Below are positions 19,990 through 29,627 of a stretch of DNA of 64,000 nucleotides, piece after piece. Position 1 is the first letter of the stretch, and each line of letters opens with the position of its first letter. The position numbers and the translations under genes were made by a program. The stretch is from Lacrimispora sphenoides JCM 1415 (GTDB lineage Bacteria; Bacillota; Clostridia; Lachnospirales; Lachnospiraceae): the NCBI RefSeq assembly GCF_900105615.1, contig NZ_LT630003.1:4590001-4654000 (forward strand). Reading direction: 5' to 3'. The notes below the pieces were generated by a model. The model did not search any database, was not told the origin of the DNA, and saw nothing but the letters and a program-made list of their open reading frames with translations.

Positions 19990-21330
19990 ATGACAACAGG
20001 TTGGGGAAAGTTGGCAGCGGTTTTGACAACTGGGGTGCTGGCAGCAGCAGTGCTGGTTGGATGTGGCAGCAAAAGCAGTAACAGCAGCGACGGCGTGACA
20101 AGCGCGGCTTCAGGAGGAAAAAGTACGGAGCAGGCAAAGGCAGAAACGAAAGGCAGTGGAGACCGGAAAGAGATATCCATCTGGCATTATTTCGAACATG
20201 AGGCGGCAGCTTTGGAAAAGGTCGCGGATAAATATAACGAGTTGCAGGATGATGTCCACATTACATGTACGTATGTATCCCGGGATGAGCTGATGAACCA
20301 GTACACGATCGGCGCGGTATCAGGGGAACTCCCGGATATCGGTATGGTAGATTCTCCGGACATGGCTTCCTATATATCTCTGGGAGTTTTTGAAGATATC
20401 GACGACGAATTGAAGGCATGGGGGGATTTAGACCAGTTTTATGAGGGACCTCTCAACAGCTGTCGGGATTCCGAAGGAAGGCTGCATGGTATTCCCAATA
20501 ATTCCAACTGTCTGGCGCTGCTTTGCAATATGGATATCTTAAATGCTGCGGGGATCAAGGAAACACCGACCACCTGGGACGAGTTCTATGAGGTGTGTAA
20601 AGCGACCACAAATCCGGCGGATTCTGTATATGGATTTGCAATGTGTGCGGTTGGCAATGAGGAGGGAACCTTCCAGTATATCCCCTGGCTCTATGCGGCG
20701 GGCGCAGACGTGACGACCCTCACTTCCCCGGAGGCGGCCGAATCCCTCGATTTTCTCGCAAAGCTTGTGAGTGAAGGATTGATGAGTAAGGAAGTCGTAA
20801 ACTGGGGACAGGGGGACGCGCTGAACGCCTTTGCGGCGGGAAAAGCTGCGATGCTGGAATCCGGTACCTGGCAGATCGCTCAGTTTGATAGCGGGGATGT
20901 AAAGCTGGATTGTAATTACCAGTACGCCATGCTTCCTAAGGGCAAGCAGAACGCCTCGGTTATCGGCGGCGAGAATTTCGGCGTTTGTACCGGTACAGAA
21001 GCCAAAGAGGAGTGTGTGGAGTTCTTAAAATATATGATGACTGCGGAAAATAACGCAGACTGGTGCGAGATTGCCGGCAAGCTGCCAGTAAGGGGTGACG
21101 CCACAAAGCTGAAGGATTTCTGGACGGAGGACGCCCGATATGCGGTATTCAATGAATCCATGGATTATGCGGTAGCGCGAGGCCCTCATGAGTCCTGGCC
21201 GACCATATCAGAAGCGATCTATACGGCTGAGCAGTCCGTACTTCTGGGAGAGAAGACGGGCACGGAGGCCATGGCCCAGGCAGCAGGAATCGTGGATCCA
21301 ATTCTGACTGAAGTCCCTATTGCAAAATAG
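19990..21330 (+). CDS. ABC transporter sugar-binding lipoprotein
   Basis: This 446-residue protein has a short signal peptide ending in the lipobox LVGC (cysteine about residue 25), then a serine- and glycine-rich linker. The rest is a family 1 extracellular solute-binding fold (EISIWHYFEHEAAALEKVADKYNE, MVDSPDMASYISLGVFEDI). It would capture a sugar or oligosaccharide at the membrane and hand it to the two permeases downstream. AGGAGG lies upstream of the ATG. No ATPase gene is present in the locus, so a shared MsmX-type ATPase elsewhere is likely. Confidence 0.93.
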   Translation: MTTGWGKLAAVLTTGVLAAAVLVGCGSKSSNSSDGVTSAASGGKSTEQAKAETKGSGDRKEISIWHYFEHEAAALEKVADKYNELQDDVHITCTYVSRDELMNQYTIGAVSGELPDIGMVDSPDMASYISLGVFEDIDDELKAWGDLDQFYEGPLNSCRDSEGRLHGIPNNSNCLALLCNMDILNAAGIKETPTTWDEFYEVCKATTNPADSVYGFAMCAVGNEEGTFQYIPWLYAAGADVTTLTSPEAAESLDFLAKLVSEGLMSKEVVNWGQGDALNAFAAGKAAMLESGTWQIAQFDSGDVKLDCNYQYAMLPKGKQNASVIGGENFGVCTGTEAKEECVEFLKYMMTAENNADWCEIAGKLPVRGDATKLKDFWTEDARYAVFNESMDYAVARGPHESWPTISEAIYTAEQSVLLGEKTGTEAMAQAAGIVDPILTEVPIAK

Positions 21331-21352
21331 AAGACAGTAGCAAATGATCGTT

Positions 21353-21378
21353 ACAGGGGGCGTTTCTGCGCCCCCTGT
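21353..21378 (+). terminator. Intercistronic hairpin after the binding-protein gene
   Basis: A perfect 10-bp GC-rich stem (ACAGGGGGCG/CGCCCCCTGT) with a 6-nt loop and no T-run. Such structures between binding-protein and permease genes protect the upstream mRNA or partly stop transcription, which would give more binding protein than permease. Confidence 0.7.
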
Positions 21379-21420
21379 ATGAAAATGGCATAAAAGTTTG
21401 AGAGAAAGGAGTGTGCGGTC

Positions 21421-22323
21421 TTGAATAGAAAAAAGATGACAATAGCCGAAAAGAAGACGCTTGAGGGCTATGGTTTTATTCTGCCTGGATTTTTTTACGT
21501 CATGTTGATTCTTGGCTATCCGCTTGTCTATAACGTAATTCTGAGTTTGAAAAACACGAACGTTAAGAATTTTGCGAAGGGAACCTCTGAATTTGTGGGA
21601 TTTTTGAATTATATCACACTGTTCCACGATCCTACGTTTTTACTGGTCTTAAAAAATACGTTTGTTTTTACGGTGTTCTGTCTAGTCATTCAGTTCACCA
21701 TTGGATTCATGTTCGCCCTGTTCTTTTCCCAGCAATTTACGCTGTCGGGGCCGATTCGCGGATTAATTCTGGTTGGATATATGATGCCGATGTCTGTCAC
21801 CGCCATGCTGGGAAAGAATTTATTCGGGGTATCGGAGGGCGTCATCAATGATCTGCTCTTAAAGACCGGATTGATTCAGCAGCCGGTGGAATGGCTGGTG
21901 GGAGGAAGCACGGCTCTTGCCGCGGTTATCGCGGTCAACTGCTGGGTCGGCATTCCATTTAATATGCTGCTACTGACCTCGGGCCTGACTGGAATTTCAC
22001 AGGATGTTTATGAGAGTGCTTCCATGGATGGGGCGAACAAAATTCAGCGTTTCTTATACATAACACTCCCGCTTATGAAGTCTTCTATTTTAGCAGTGCT
22101 GATGTTAGGATTTATCTATACCTTTAAGGCGTTTGATTTAATGTTTATTATGACAAGCGGCGGACCGCTGAACGCCACGGATGTCCTGGGGACATACGCT
22201 TACAGCCTGTCATTTACTAAATATGAATTTTCGTTGGGTTCTGCAGCGGCTATGGTGCTGTTTGCCTGTCTCTTCGTCATCGGATTGTTCTATCTGCGGC
22301 TGATAACAAAGGAGGATGATTAG
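21421..22323 (+). CDS. ABC sugar permease, MalF/UgpA type
   Basis: The 300-residue inner-membrane protein has six predicted membrane helices and the EAA-type loop ESASMDGANKIQRFLYITLP that docks the ATPase. The start is TTG: GAAAGGAG lies about 9 nt upstream and no better ATG precedes MNRKKM. It forms a heterodimer with the next gene's product. The two genes are almost contiguous. Confidence 0.92.
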   Translation: MNRKKMTIAEKKTLEGYGFILPGFFYVMLILGYPLVYNVILSLKNTNVKNFAKGTSEFVGFLNYITLFHDPTFLLVLKNTFVFTVFCLVIQFTIGFMFALFFSQQFTLSGPIRGLILVGYMMPMSVTAMLGKNLFGVSEGVINDLLLKTGLIQQPVEWLVGGSTALAAVIAVNCWVGIPFNMLLLTSGLTGISQDVYESASMDGANKIQRFLYITLPLMKSSILAVLMLGFIYTFKAFDLMFIMTSGGPLNATDVLGTYAYSLSFTKYEFSLGSAAAMVLFACLFVIGLFYLRLITKEDD

Positions 22324-22324
22324 T

Positions 22325-23182
22325 ATGGGAGAAAAAATCAGATATGCCGTGTGTACAAGCAGCGGCAGAAAAGATATTTTAAACTGCCTGCTGGCAATAT
22401 TCATTGCAGTGATCTTCCTCTTCCCGATCTACTGGTTGCTGTCCATGTCCTTCAAGACAGACGGGGAGTCTTTCGGGAAAATAGTGACGTATTATCCCCA
22501 CACATTTACGCTTGAGCCATGGATCAAGAACTTCTCCGACAAGGATTTTCTGTTCTCTTTAAGGAACAGTTGCCTGATTGCCTTGCTGTCTATGACGATT
22601 TCTATCTGCTTCGGTGTACCGACGGCGTATGGGATGGGGCGGTATAAGGTGCCGGGAAGCAAAGGCTTTCTGCTGGCCTTTCTGGTGACGCAGATGATGC
22701 CTGCCTCCCTGATGCTGACTCCCATGTATTTAATCTTCAACAAAATCGGTCTTTTGGGTACGTATTTAGGCCCTGCGCTGGCAATCTCTTCGGGATCAAT
22801 CCCATTTATTGTGGTGACACTGAGACCGTATTTCAAGGGGGTTCCCAGGTCTCTGGATGACGCTGCAAGAATTGACGGCTGCGGTGTGGTCCGCTCATTT
22901 TTTTCTATCATGATACCGGCGATCAAGACCGGTGTGATCACAGTGGTAATTATCTCGTTCCTGAATGGCTGGAACGACCTGGTCTATTCCATGACCTTTA
23001 ACGTCAAGCCGGAGATGCGTCCGCTGACTGCCAATATCTATAAGTTCCAGAGCAAATACGGAACAAAATGGAACTGTATCATGGCGTACGGCGCGATTCT
23101 TGTCATACCGGTTGTTCTGCTGTTTGTATTTCTGCAAAAATATATCGTCAGCGGCTTAACAGCCGGAGCGGTCAAAGAATAG
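22325..23182 (+). CDS. ABC sugar permease, MalG/UgpE type
   Basis: A 285-residue permease with about six membrane helices and the EAA loop DDAARIDGCGVVRSFFSIMIP. The ATG at 22325 is chosen because AAAGGAGG (22308-22315) ends 9 nt before it; the ATG at 22316 directly abuts that ribosome binding site and cannot use it. It is the second half of the importer channel. A glycosidase follows 10 nt later. Confidence 0.92.
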   Translation: MGEKIRYAVCTSSGRKDILNCLLAIFIAVIFLFPIYWLLSMSFKTDGESFGKIVTYYPHTFTLEPWIKNFSDKDFLFSLRNSCLIALLSMTISICFGVPTAYGMGRYKVPGSKGFLLAFLVTQMMPASLMLTPMYLIFNKIGLLGTYLGPALAISSGSIPFIVVTLRPYFKGVPRSLDDAARIDGCGVVRSFFSIMIPAIKTGVITVVIISFLNGWNDLVYSMTFNVKPEMRPLTANIYKFQSKYGTKWNCIMAYGAILVIPVVLLFVFLQKYIVSGLTAGAVKE

Positions 23183-23192
23183 GAGGAAAGAA

Positions 23193-25208
23193 ATGCTGAA
23201 ACAGATTGGAAATGCAGTTATAAGGAGGCAGGAAAAAGAAATCCTGCAGATTGAGCCGTGGGGGACCAATGCCCTAAGGGTCCGCGCTACCCAACTTTCT
23301 GCAATTAGGGAGGAAGAATGGTCGGCTCTGTTGGAACCGGAAAATGAGGAATTAAAAATCAGCATCGTGCTGGACGGCATGGGTGCCAGGATTGAAAATG
23401 GAAACATTCGATGTGAACTGATGGCTACCGGGAAGTTAAAATTTTATAACCGGAGAGGCGAGCTGCTTTTGGAGGAATACGACAGAAATCGTTTCCGCAA
23501 GGAGATTGAGGGGGAATTTAACAGCGCTCTGGAAATTGATCCCAGGACCTTTGAACCAATCACGGGTACGGATAATTACCGTCTAAAAGTCCGGTTTGAA
23601 CCGAGTGACGGAGAGAAAATCTACGGCATGGGCCAGTATCAGCAGCCGTATCTGGATGTGAAGAACTGCCGTCTTGAGTTGGCGCACCGCAATTCCCAGG
23701 CAAGTATCCCCTTCGCACTTTCCAGCCGCGGCTACGGATTTTTATGGAACAATCCAGCCATCGGCAGCGTTACATTCGGAAAGAACGTCACGGAATGGAC
23801 GGCGGAGTCCACAAAAGTGATGGACTACTGGATTGTGGCCGGGGATACTCCGGCTGAAATCGAGGAGGCTTACGCGAATGCGGTAGGTAAGGTACCGATG
23901 ATGCCGGATTACGGCATGGGCTTCTGGCAGTGCAAGCTGCGCTATCAGACGCAGGAAGAGCTATTAGAAGTAGCGAGGGAGTATAAGAAGAGGGGCATTC
24001 CACTGGATGTCATCGTCTGCGACTATTTTCACTGGCCCAATCAGGGGGACTGGAAATTTGATGAGGATTACTGGCCCGACCCTGAGGGCATGGTGCGTGA
24101 ACTGAAGGAGATGGGGGTCAGGCTGATGGTGTCTGTCTGGCCAACCGTTGAGGAAAGCAGTGAGAACTATCATAAGATGGTCCGGGAAGGATATTTAGTC
24201 CGTAGCGAGCACGGAAAAGCGATCGGTCAGTTGGGAAATGCGGCATTTTTTGACGCCACGCATCCGGACGCGCGCAGCTTCGTGTGGGAGAAACTGCGTC
24301 GGAATTATTATGACAAAGGTATTGAGTTGTTCTGGCTCGATGAGGCGGAGCCGGAATTTACCGGATATCAGTTCTCTCACTACCGGTATTATCAGGGAAC
24401 CGATTTAGAGACAGGTAATATTTATCCGAAGGAATATGCCAGAATGGCGTATGAAGGCCTCCGACAGGCGGGACAGGAAAACATATTGAGCCTGCTGCGT
24501 TGTGCATGGGCCGGAAGCCAGAAATACGGGGCGCTGGTGTGGTCGGGAGATATCGATTCATCTTTCCGCTCACTGCGCAGCCAGCTGGCAGCCGGGCTCA
24601 ACATGGGACTGTCCGGAATTCCATGGTGGACGACAGACATTGGCGGATTTCACGGAGGTAATATACACGACGAAGGATTTAGAGAAGTGTTTGTGCGCTG
24701 GTTTGAATTTGGCGCCTTCTGCCCTGTCATGAGGCTGCATGGATACAGAGAACCGATCAAGGAGCCGATCGGTACTGCCGGAGGAGGAAAACACAACAGC
24801 GGAGCGGAGAATGAGATCTGGTCCTATGGGGAAGAGATTTACGCTGTCTGCAGGAAATATATTTACCTGCGGGAGAAGATGCGGCCATATATTACGGAAC
24901 TGATGCGGGAGGCCCACGAAAAGGGAACACCATTGATGCGCCCTCTTTTTTATGACTATCCGGAAGACGGTAGATGCTGGGAAATTGAGGATGAATACTT
25001 ATTCGGCCCGGACGTTCTGGTTGCACCGGTTCTCTGGGAGGCTGTGACGGAGCGGAAGGTCTATCTGCCGGCCGGCCGCTGGAAAAACTTAAATGATGCT
25101 TTGGTATATGAGGGGGGAAAGGAAATTATAGCCGCGGCCCCCATTAACGCTATCCCGGTGTTCGTAAAGGAAGGGACGTTGGACTATCTGTTCGAAACCG
25201 CAAAGTGA
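23193..25208 (+). CDS. Glycoside hydrolase family 31 enzyme (first copy)
   Basis: This 671-residue cytoplasmic enzyme has no signal peptide. GH31 features include the N-terminal beta-sandwich, KIYGMGQYQQ, the nucleophile region FWLDEAEPEF (D383) and the acid/base region LVWSGDID (D453), followed by MRLHGYR. GH31 enzymes cleave alpha-glucosides or alpha-xylosides with retention. The WLDEAEPE variant occurs in subgroups near alpha-xylosidases, but substrate cannot be fixed from sequence. It probably degrades the sugar brought in by the preceding importer. A close paralogue lies at 25965. Confidence 0.9.
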   Translation: MLKQIGNAVIRRQEKEILQIEPWGTNALRVRATQLSAIREEEWSALLEPENEELKISIVLDGMGARIENGNIRCELMATGKLKFYNRRGELLLEEYDRNRFRKEIEGEFNSALEIDPRTFEPITGTDNYRLKVRFEPSDGEKIYGMGQYQQPYLDVKNCRLELAHRNSQASIPFALSSRGYGFLWNNPAIGSVTFGKNVTEWTAESTKVMDYWIVAGDTPAEIEEAYANAVGKVPMMPDYGMGFWQCKLRYQTQEELLEVAREYKKRGIPLDVIVCDYFHWPNQGDWKFDEDYWPDPEGMVRELKEMGVRLMVSVWPTVEESSENYHKMVREGYLVRSEHGKAIGQLGNAAFFDATHPDARSFVWEKLRRNYYDKGIELFWLDEAEPEFTGYQFSHYRYYQGTDLETGNIYPKEYARMAYEGLRQAGQENILSLLRCAWAGSQKYGALVWSGDIDSSFRSLRSQLAAGLNMGLSGIPWWTTDIGGFHGGNIHDEGFREVFVRWFEFGAFCPVMRLHGYREPIKEPIGTAGGGKHNSGAENEIWSYGEEIYAVCRKYIYLREKMRPYITELMREAHEKGTPLMRPLFYDYPEDGRCWEIEDEYLFGPDVLVAPVLWEAVTERKVYLPAGRWKNLNDALVYEGGKEIIAAAPINAIPVFVKEGTLDYLFETAK

Positions 25209-25285
25209 TGCGAAACTGCGGGGAATTATTGTAAGAGTATCACATGGGACTACGTGGAAAGCAGCGATGACGGAGGAGATAGGAT

Positions 25286-25933
25286 ATGGATAAAAGCAGA
25301 AAAAGGGTTGGTTGCAAAGGGTTATTCTCCTACGGAGGAGACTACTTTTACTACATGGAGAAGATCTTTGATACGGCGGCGCTTAACCTGCTTTGGCTGC
25401 TGTTCTGCTTGCCTGTGATTACCATCGGTGCTTCTACCACGGCGCTGTATGATACGGTCCATAAACAGGGAGTGCAGGATGAGGGGTATGTCGTAAAGGT
25501 GTTTTTTCAATCCTTTATGCGGAACTTCAAACCTTCCTGCGGACTATGGGGGATTCTTGCGGGTGCGGCTATCATTTTTCAGCTCAATCTTGGAATTGTT
25601 TCGGCAAAGATGGAGGGAGACGGGGCTGTTTTTCTGCTGCTTTTGTACAGTATGTGCCTGCTTTTTGTAATAGGGACGCAGCTTTACGCATTTCCTGCTC
25701 TTTCCCGTTTTTCCATGCCCGCGGGGTGGATTCTGAAAGTATCGATTTATATGTGTTTCCGTCATTTACCGCGCACCATACTCCTGGTACTGGTTACGGC
25801 GGTCAGTGTCATGCTTGTCTGGTGGTGTCTACCGCTTGTTCTGATTCTGCCGGCCCCTGTCCACAGGATATACCATTGTCTGATGGAACCGGTACTAGCG
25901 GAACACACACCGCAGAGTAAAAAAATTCATTAA
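25286..25933 (+). CDS. DUF624 (YesL-family) membrane protein
   Basis: The 215-residue protein has four to five hydrophobic segments and the N-terminal pattern typical of DUF624: a glycine-containing start, NLLWLLFCLPVITIGASTTALY, then the FxxSFxxNF-like segment VFFQSFMRNFKPS. YesL-like proteins accompany YesMN and sugar ABC operons in Firmicutes; their molecular role is not known. GGAGGAG lies 7 nt before the ATG. It sits between the two GH31 genes. Confidence 0.85.
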   Translation: MDKSRKRVGCKGLFSYGGDYFYYMEKIFDTAALNLLWLLFCLPVITIGASTTALYDTVHKQGVQDEGYVVKVFFQSFMRNFKPSCGLWGILAGAAIIFQLNLGIVSAKMEGDGAVFLLLLYSMCLLFVIGTQLYAFPALSRFSMPAGWILKVSIYMCFRHLPRTILLVLVTAVSVMLVWWCLPLVLILPAPVHRIYHCLMEPVLAEHTPQSKKIH

Positions 25934-25964
25934 TATTCAGTTAAGTAAAAGGAGGAACACGCAG

Positions 25965-28043
25965 ATGGACCAAAAAGAGGAGATGCAGAAAATGGAGAAA
26001 GCCGGAGATTTCCGTTCCGATAACCGGTTTTTACTGGGGTATTTTGAAGAGAAGGACGGGGCGCTCTATTATCGCTATGACGCGGAACGCTTAATTGTGG
26101 AGCCGTGGGGGACCAATTCTCTGCGAGTGCGTGCGTCAAAGATGGCGCAGATGCCGGAGGAGCTTTGGGCGCTGGAAGGAAAGCCGGAGTTGTCAGGATC
26201 GAAGGTGACAATTCATGATTATACGGCGGAGATCACGAATGGAAAAATTAAAGCGGTTATCAATAATATTGGAAAGCTTTCTTTCTATAACCAGAAAGGG
26301 GAGCTGCTTCTGGAAGAATACATACGCAACCGGGAGGATATGTTTGCCGATACGTGCAGTTCCCTGGAGATGGAAGCTCGAGAATTTAAGCCGATTATCG
26401 GCGGGGATTACGCTTTGACAATGCGCTTTGTATCTGACCCTAAGGAGAAAATCTACGGGATGGGGCAGTATCAGCAGGATTTTCTGGATTTGAAAGGTGC
26501 AGACCTGGAACTGGCGCACCGAAACTCCCAGGCCAGTGTACCGTTTGCCCTTTCCTCGCTGGGGTATGGTTTTCTGTGGAATAACCCGGCAGTCGGGCGT
26601 GTCAATTTCGCCAGAAATATTACCACATGGGAAGCGAAGTCCACGAAAAAGCTGGACTATTGGATTACTGCGGGAGACTCTCCTGCAGAGATTGAGGAGG
26701 CGTATGCGAACACCGCGGGGAAGGTGCCGATGATGCCGGAATATGGTCTTGGATTCTGGCAGTGTAAGCTGCGCTATCAGACACAGGAGGAACTTCTGGA
26801 GGTCGCCAGAGAGTATAAGAGACGGGAGCTTCCCATCGACGTGATTGTCGTAGACTTCTTCCACTGGCCCAAACAGGGGGACTGGAGGTTTGATCCTACG
26901 TACTGGCCGGACCCGGACAGCATGATTGCGGAACTGAATGATATGGGGATCGAACTGATGGTATCCGTATGGCCAATGGTCGATTATTTAAGTGAGAATT
27001 TCGAGGAGATGAAGGCGAAGGGGCTGCTGACTCGGGTGGAGAAGGGCGTGCGTATCGACAATGTCTATATGGGCAACACGATCCAGTATGACCCCACAAA
27101 CCCTGAGGCGCGGGATTATGTCTGGAAGAAATGCAAACAGAATTATTATAATAAAGGTATAAAGATATTTTGGCTGGACGAGGCAGAACCGGAATATTCC
27201 GTCTATGATTTTGAAAACTACCGCTATCATTTGGGGCCGAATGTGCAGATCGGGAATATTTACCCGGCGATGTACGCGAAGACCTTCTTCGACGGGATGC
27301 GTGGGGAAGGACAGGAGAATGTGGTAAACCTTCTGCGCTGTGCCTGGGCGGGCAGCCAGAAATACGGGGCGCTGGTTTGGTCCGGCGATATACATTCCAG
27401 CTTCGACAGCATGAAAAATCAGGTTGCAGCCGGACTCAACATGGGTTTGGCGGGTATTCCATGGTGGACTACGGATATAGGAGGATTTTTTGGAGCCAAC
27501 ATTACCGACGAGAAATTTCATGAGGTGCTGGTACGCTGGTTTGAATATGGAACCTTCTGCCCTGTTATGCGGCTTCACGGTTATCGGATGCCGTATCAGC
27601 CTCAGCAGGGGACTACCGGAGGGGCAGCATGCGTGTCTGGCGCGCCCAATGAGATCTGGAGCTATGGTGATAAGGTGTACGAAATTTGTAAGAAGTACTT
27701 ATGGATTCGTGAAAATATGCGCCCCTATACGCGGAAATTGATGAAGGAAGCTCATGAAAAAGGAACCCCTGTGATGAGGCCGCTGTTCTATGATTTCCCA
27801 GAGGACTGTGCGTGCTGGGAGAAAGAAAATCAATATATGTATGGCCCGAATGTCATGGTAGTACCGGTTATGGAGGCAGGAGCTGAAAAGATCGGAGTTT
27901 ACCTTCCAAAAGGTGCAGTATGGATGAATGTCTGGACGAAGAAAACTTGGGAAGGCGGCCAGAGTATCGAGGTAGAGACGCCGCTGGATCAGATGCCGCT
28001 CTTTGTGAGGGACGGATTCGTTCTGGATGTTTGTGAACCATAA
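25965..28043 (+). CDS. Glycoside hydrolase family 31 enzyme (second copy)
   Basis: This 692-residue paralogue of the GH31 at 23193 shares long near-identical blocks such as VPMMPEYGLGFWQCKLRYQ, LAHRNSQAS and MRPYTRKLMKEAHEKGTP. The nucleophile region is FWLDEAEPEY (D405) and the acid/base region LVWSGDIH (D475). It has about 20 extra N-terminal residues and no signal peptide. The pair may differ in chain-length or linkage preference. AAGGAGG lies 8 nt before the ATG. It is the last gene of the operon. Confidence 0.9.
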   Translation: MDQKEEMQKMEKAGDFRSDNRFLLGYFEEKDGALYYRYDAERLIVEPWGTNSLRVRASKMAQMPEELWALEGKPELSGSKVTIHDYTAEITNGKIKAVINNIGKLSFYNQKGELLLEEYIRNREDMFADTCSSLEMEAREFKPIIGGDYALTMRFVSDPKEKIYGMGQYQQDFLDLKGADLELAHRNSQASVPFALSSLGYGFLWNNPAVGRVNFARNITTWEAKSTKKLDYWITAGDSPAEIEEAYANTAGKVPMMPEYGLGFWQCKLRYQTQEELLEVAREYKRRELPIDVIVVDFFHWPKQGDWRFDPTYWPDPDSMIAELNDMGIELMVSVWPMVDYLSENFEEMKAKGLLTRVEKGVRIDNVYMGNTIQYDPTNPEARDYVWKKCKQNYYNKGIKIFWLDEAEPEYSVYDFENYRYHLGPNVQIGNIYPAMYAKTFFDGMRGEGQENVVNLLRCAWAGSQKYGALVWSGDIHSSFDSMKNQVAAGLNMGLAGIPWWTTDIGGFFGANITDEKFHEVLVRWFEYGTFCPVMRLHGYRMPYQPQQGTTGGAACVSGAPNEIWSYGDKVYEICKKYLWIRENMRPYTRKLMKEAHEKGTPVMRPLFYDFPEDCACWEKENQYMYGPNVMVVPVMEAGAEKIGVYLPKGAVWMNVWTKKTWEGGQSIEVETPLDQMPLFVRDGFVLDVCEP

Positions 28044-28086
28044 AACCGGTTTTTCCTGAAAGTAATTGAATCATTATATGAAACCC

Positions 28087-28135
28087 GGGAGGGGAGCGGT
28101 TTAAGAAAAATCATGACCGTTCCTCTCCTGTTTTC
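28087..28135 (+). terminator. Probable terminator of the GH31 operon
   Basis: A stem of about 13 bp (GGAGGGGAGCGGT with ACCGTTCCTCTCC, two G-U pairs) is followed by GTTTTC. The T-run is short. The converging glycerol dehydrogenase gene may use the same hairpin from the other strand. Confidence 0.65.
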
Positions 28136-28194
28136 AGTTCCATATGCATTTAGACAATGGAAGATTTAGATTTATTTCAGTAAAGGGCCTTTAA

Positions 28195-29298
28195 TTAAAG
28201 CCGCTTTGCTTTATAATAATGACCCAGCTTATCTGTGGCAATAATTGCATCACAAACGATTTCAGGTGTTAATGTTAATGGCATGTTCCCCATTGTATCA
28301 TTAGGGCTGCATGCTAATTCTGCAACTTTCATTATTTCATCTATTTTAATCTCATGAATTCCAAGATCCTCCAGAGTTGTTGGCAATCCGACATCTAAAC
28401 AAAAATTTATCACTTCTTCAAATTCTTCCGGAGAAGCATTTTCAAGTACTAATTGAGTTAAGGTACCAAAAGCCACTTTCTCACCATGATAACACTGATG
28501 TGTTTCATGGATAGCTGTAAATCCATTATGAATCGCATGGGCTGCTGCGATACCACAGCTTTCAAAACCAATACCTGAAAGATATGTATTTGCTTCAACA
28601 ATATTTTCCAGTGCTTTTGTACATACTTTCGCTTGCGCAGAAACAAGAGCCTGAATACCGTTTGCAAGTAATGTATCATAACATAATCTGGCAATTGCCA
28701 TAGAGGTGATGGTATAGTAGCCGCCAATAAAATTAGGACTGTTTGACTGCTTACATGCACGGGCTTCAAAATAGGTTGCCAATGCATCTCCCATACCGGA
28801 TACAAGTAAACGTGCCGGAGCAGAACTAATTACCTCAGTATCGACCAAAACCATGTTTGGATTTTTAGGAAGAAAAAGATAATCTTCAAATGCGCCGTCG
28901 TCTGTATAGATAACTGATAAAGCACTGCATGGAGCATCTGTTCCGGCAATGGTAGGAACGATTACTACAGGAGCTTCTGCGTAAAAAGCAAGAGCTTTTG
29001 CTGTATCGTGGATCTTTCCTCCTCCAATTCCAACAACTACATCACAACCAGATTCCTTATATACGTTCACTAAGCGGTCAATTTCATTACGAGAGCACTC
29101 ACCTTGAAAGGTTTCGAAAAATAGTTTTGTATTATATTCTTTTGCACTCTTTTCGATAGGTTCTTTAACACGTCCCTTACCAGATTCGCTAACTAAAATA
29201 AAGGGCGCCTTTCCTATATTTTGCAAATGTTTACATAGCTCACCTAATATCCCTCTGCCTTGAACGTAACGTTCAGGACTGCCAATTATATTAGCCAT
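28195..29298 (-). CDS. gldA: Glycerol dehydrogenase
   Basis: A 367-residue, iron-containing-alcohol-dehydrogenase-family protein with the NAD-binding stretch GIGGGKIHDTAKALA. The zinc ligands are in the MGDALATYFEARA, AAAHAIHNGF and TIAGTDAPCS context typical of GldA. It oxidises glycerol to dihydroxyacetone with NAD. AAGGAGG lies 7 nt before the ATG. It is monocistronic here, with its own consensus promoter. A related diol dehydrogenase activity cannot be excluded. Confidence 0.92.
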   Translation of the reverse strand: MANIIGSPERYVQGRGILGELCKHLQNIGKAPFILVSESGKGRVKEPIEKSAKEYNTKLFFETFQGECSRNEIDRLVNVYKESGCDVVVGIGGGKIHDTAKALAFYAEAPVVIVPTIAGTDAPCSALSVIYTDDGAFEDYLFLPKNPNMVLVDTEVISSAPARLLVSGMGDALATYFEARACKQSNSPNFIGGYYTITSMAIARLCYDTLLANGIQALVSAQAKVCTKALENIVEANTYLSGIGFESCGIAAAHAIHNGFTAIHETHQCYHGEKVAFGTLTQLVLENASPEEFEEVINFCLDVGLPTTLEDLGIHEIKIDEIMKVAELACSPNDTMGNMPLTLTPEIVCDAIIATDKLGHYYKAKRL

Positions 29299-29334
29299 GT
29301 TAATTCCTCCTTAGATTGTTAGATTGTTTGTTTG

Positions 29335-29400
29335 ATAATTATATATCGATAATTATTTACCGATATAATGTATTATATTTTTATTACACATAAATGTCAA
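29335..29400 (-). promoter_or_regulatory. Consensus SigA promoter and operator-like repeat for gldA
   Basis: On the minus strand TTGACA (29395-29400) and TATAAT (29372-29377) are 17 nt apart, a full consensus match. Just downstream, an inverted repeat ATAATTA-N8-TAATTAT (29335-29356) could bind a repressor over the early transcribed region. The remaining sequence to 29627 holds no gene that I can support. Confidence 0.82.
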
Positions 29401-29627
29401 TCCAGATAAGCAATTATAGTTAATTTTTTGTCAAAGGATATTAGGGATCCAGGACTAGCAGCAGTTTTACAGACAGTAATTAAGCGTGATCCTTTGCCAG
29501 GATTGGTTCAATAGCATTCCCTTTATTTTGTTCCTTGCTCTCCGGGGGGATTTTTTTATTCCAAGCATCGCAAACGCTAATTTATTCTATAGGCAGTGTT
29601 TGGCTTTACTTTTATTTTCAATATATT

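Noticed and set aside
26193..26864. 223-residue antisense frame in the second GH31 gene
   Set aside because: It is a shadow of a high-GC coding region; the sense strand has full GH31 motifs.
29430..29510. Short plus-strand frame reading DPGLAAVLQTVIKRDPLPGLVQ in part
   Set aside because: It looks protein-like, but it has no start and I cannot match it to a family; insufficient for a feature.
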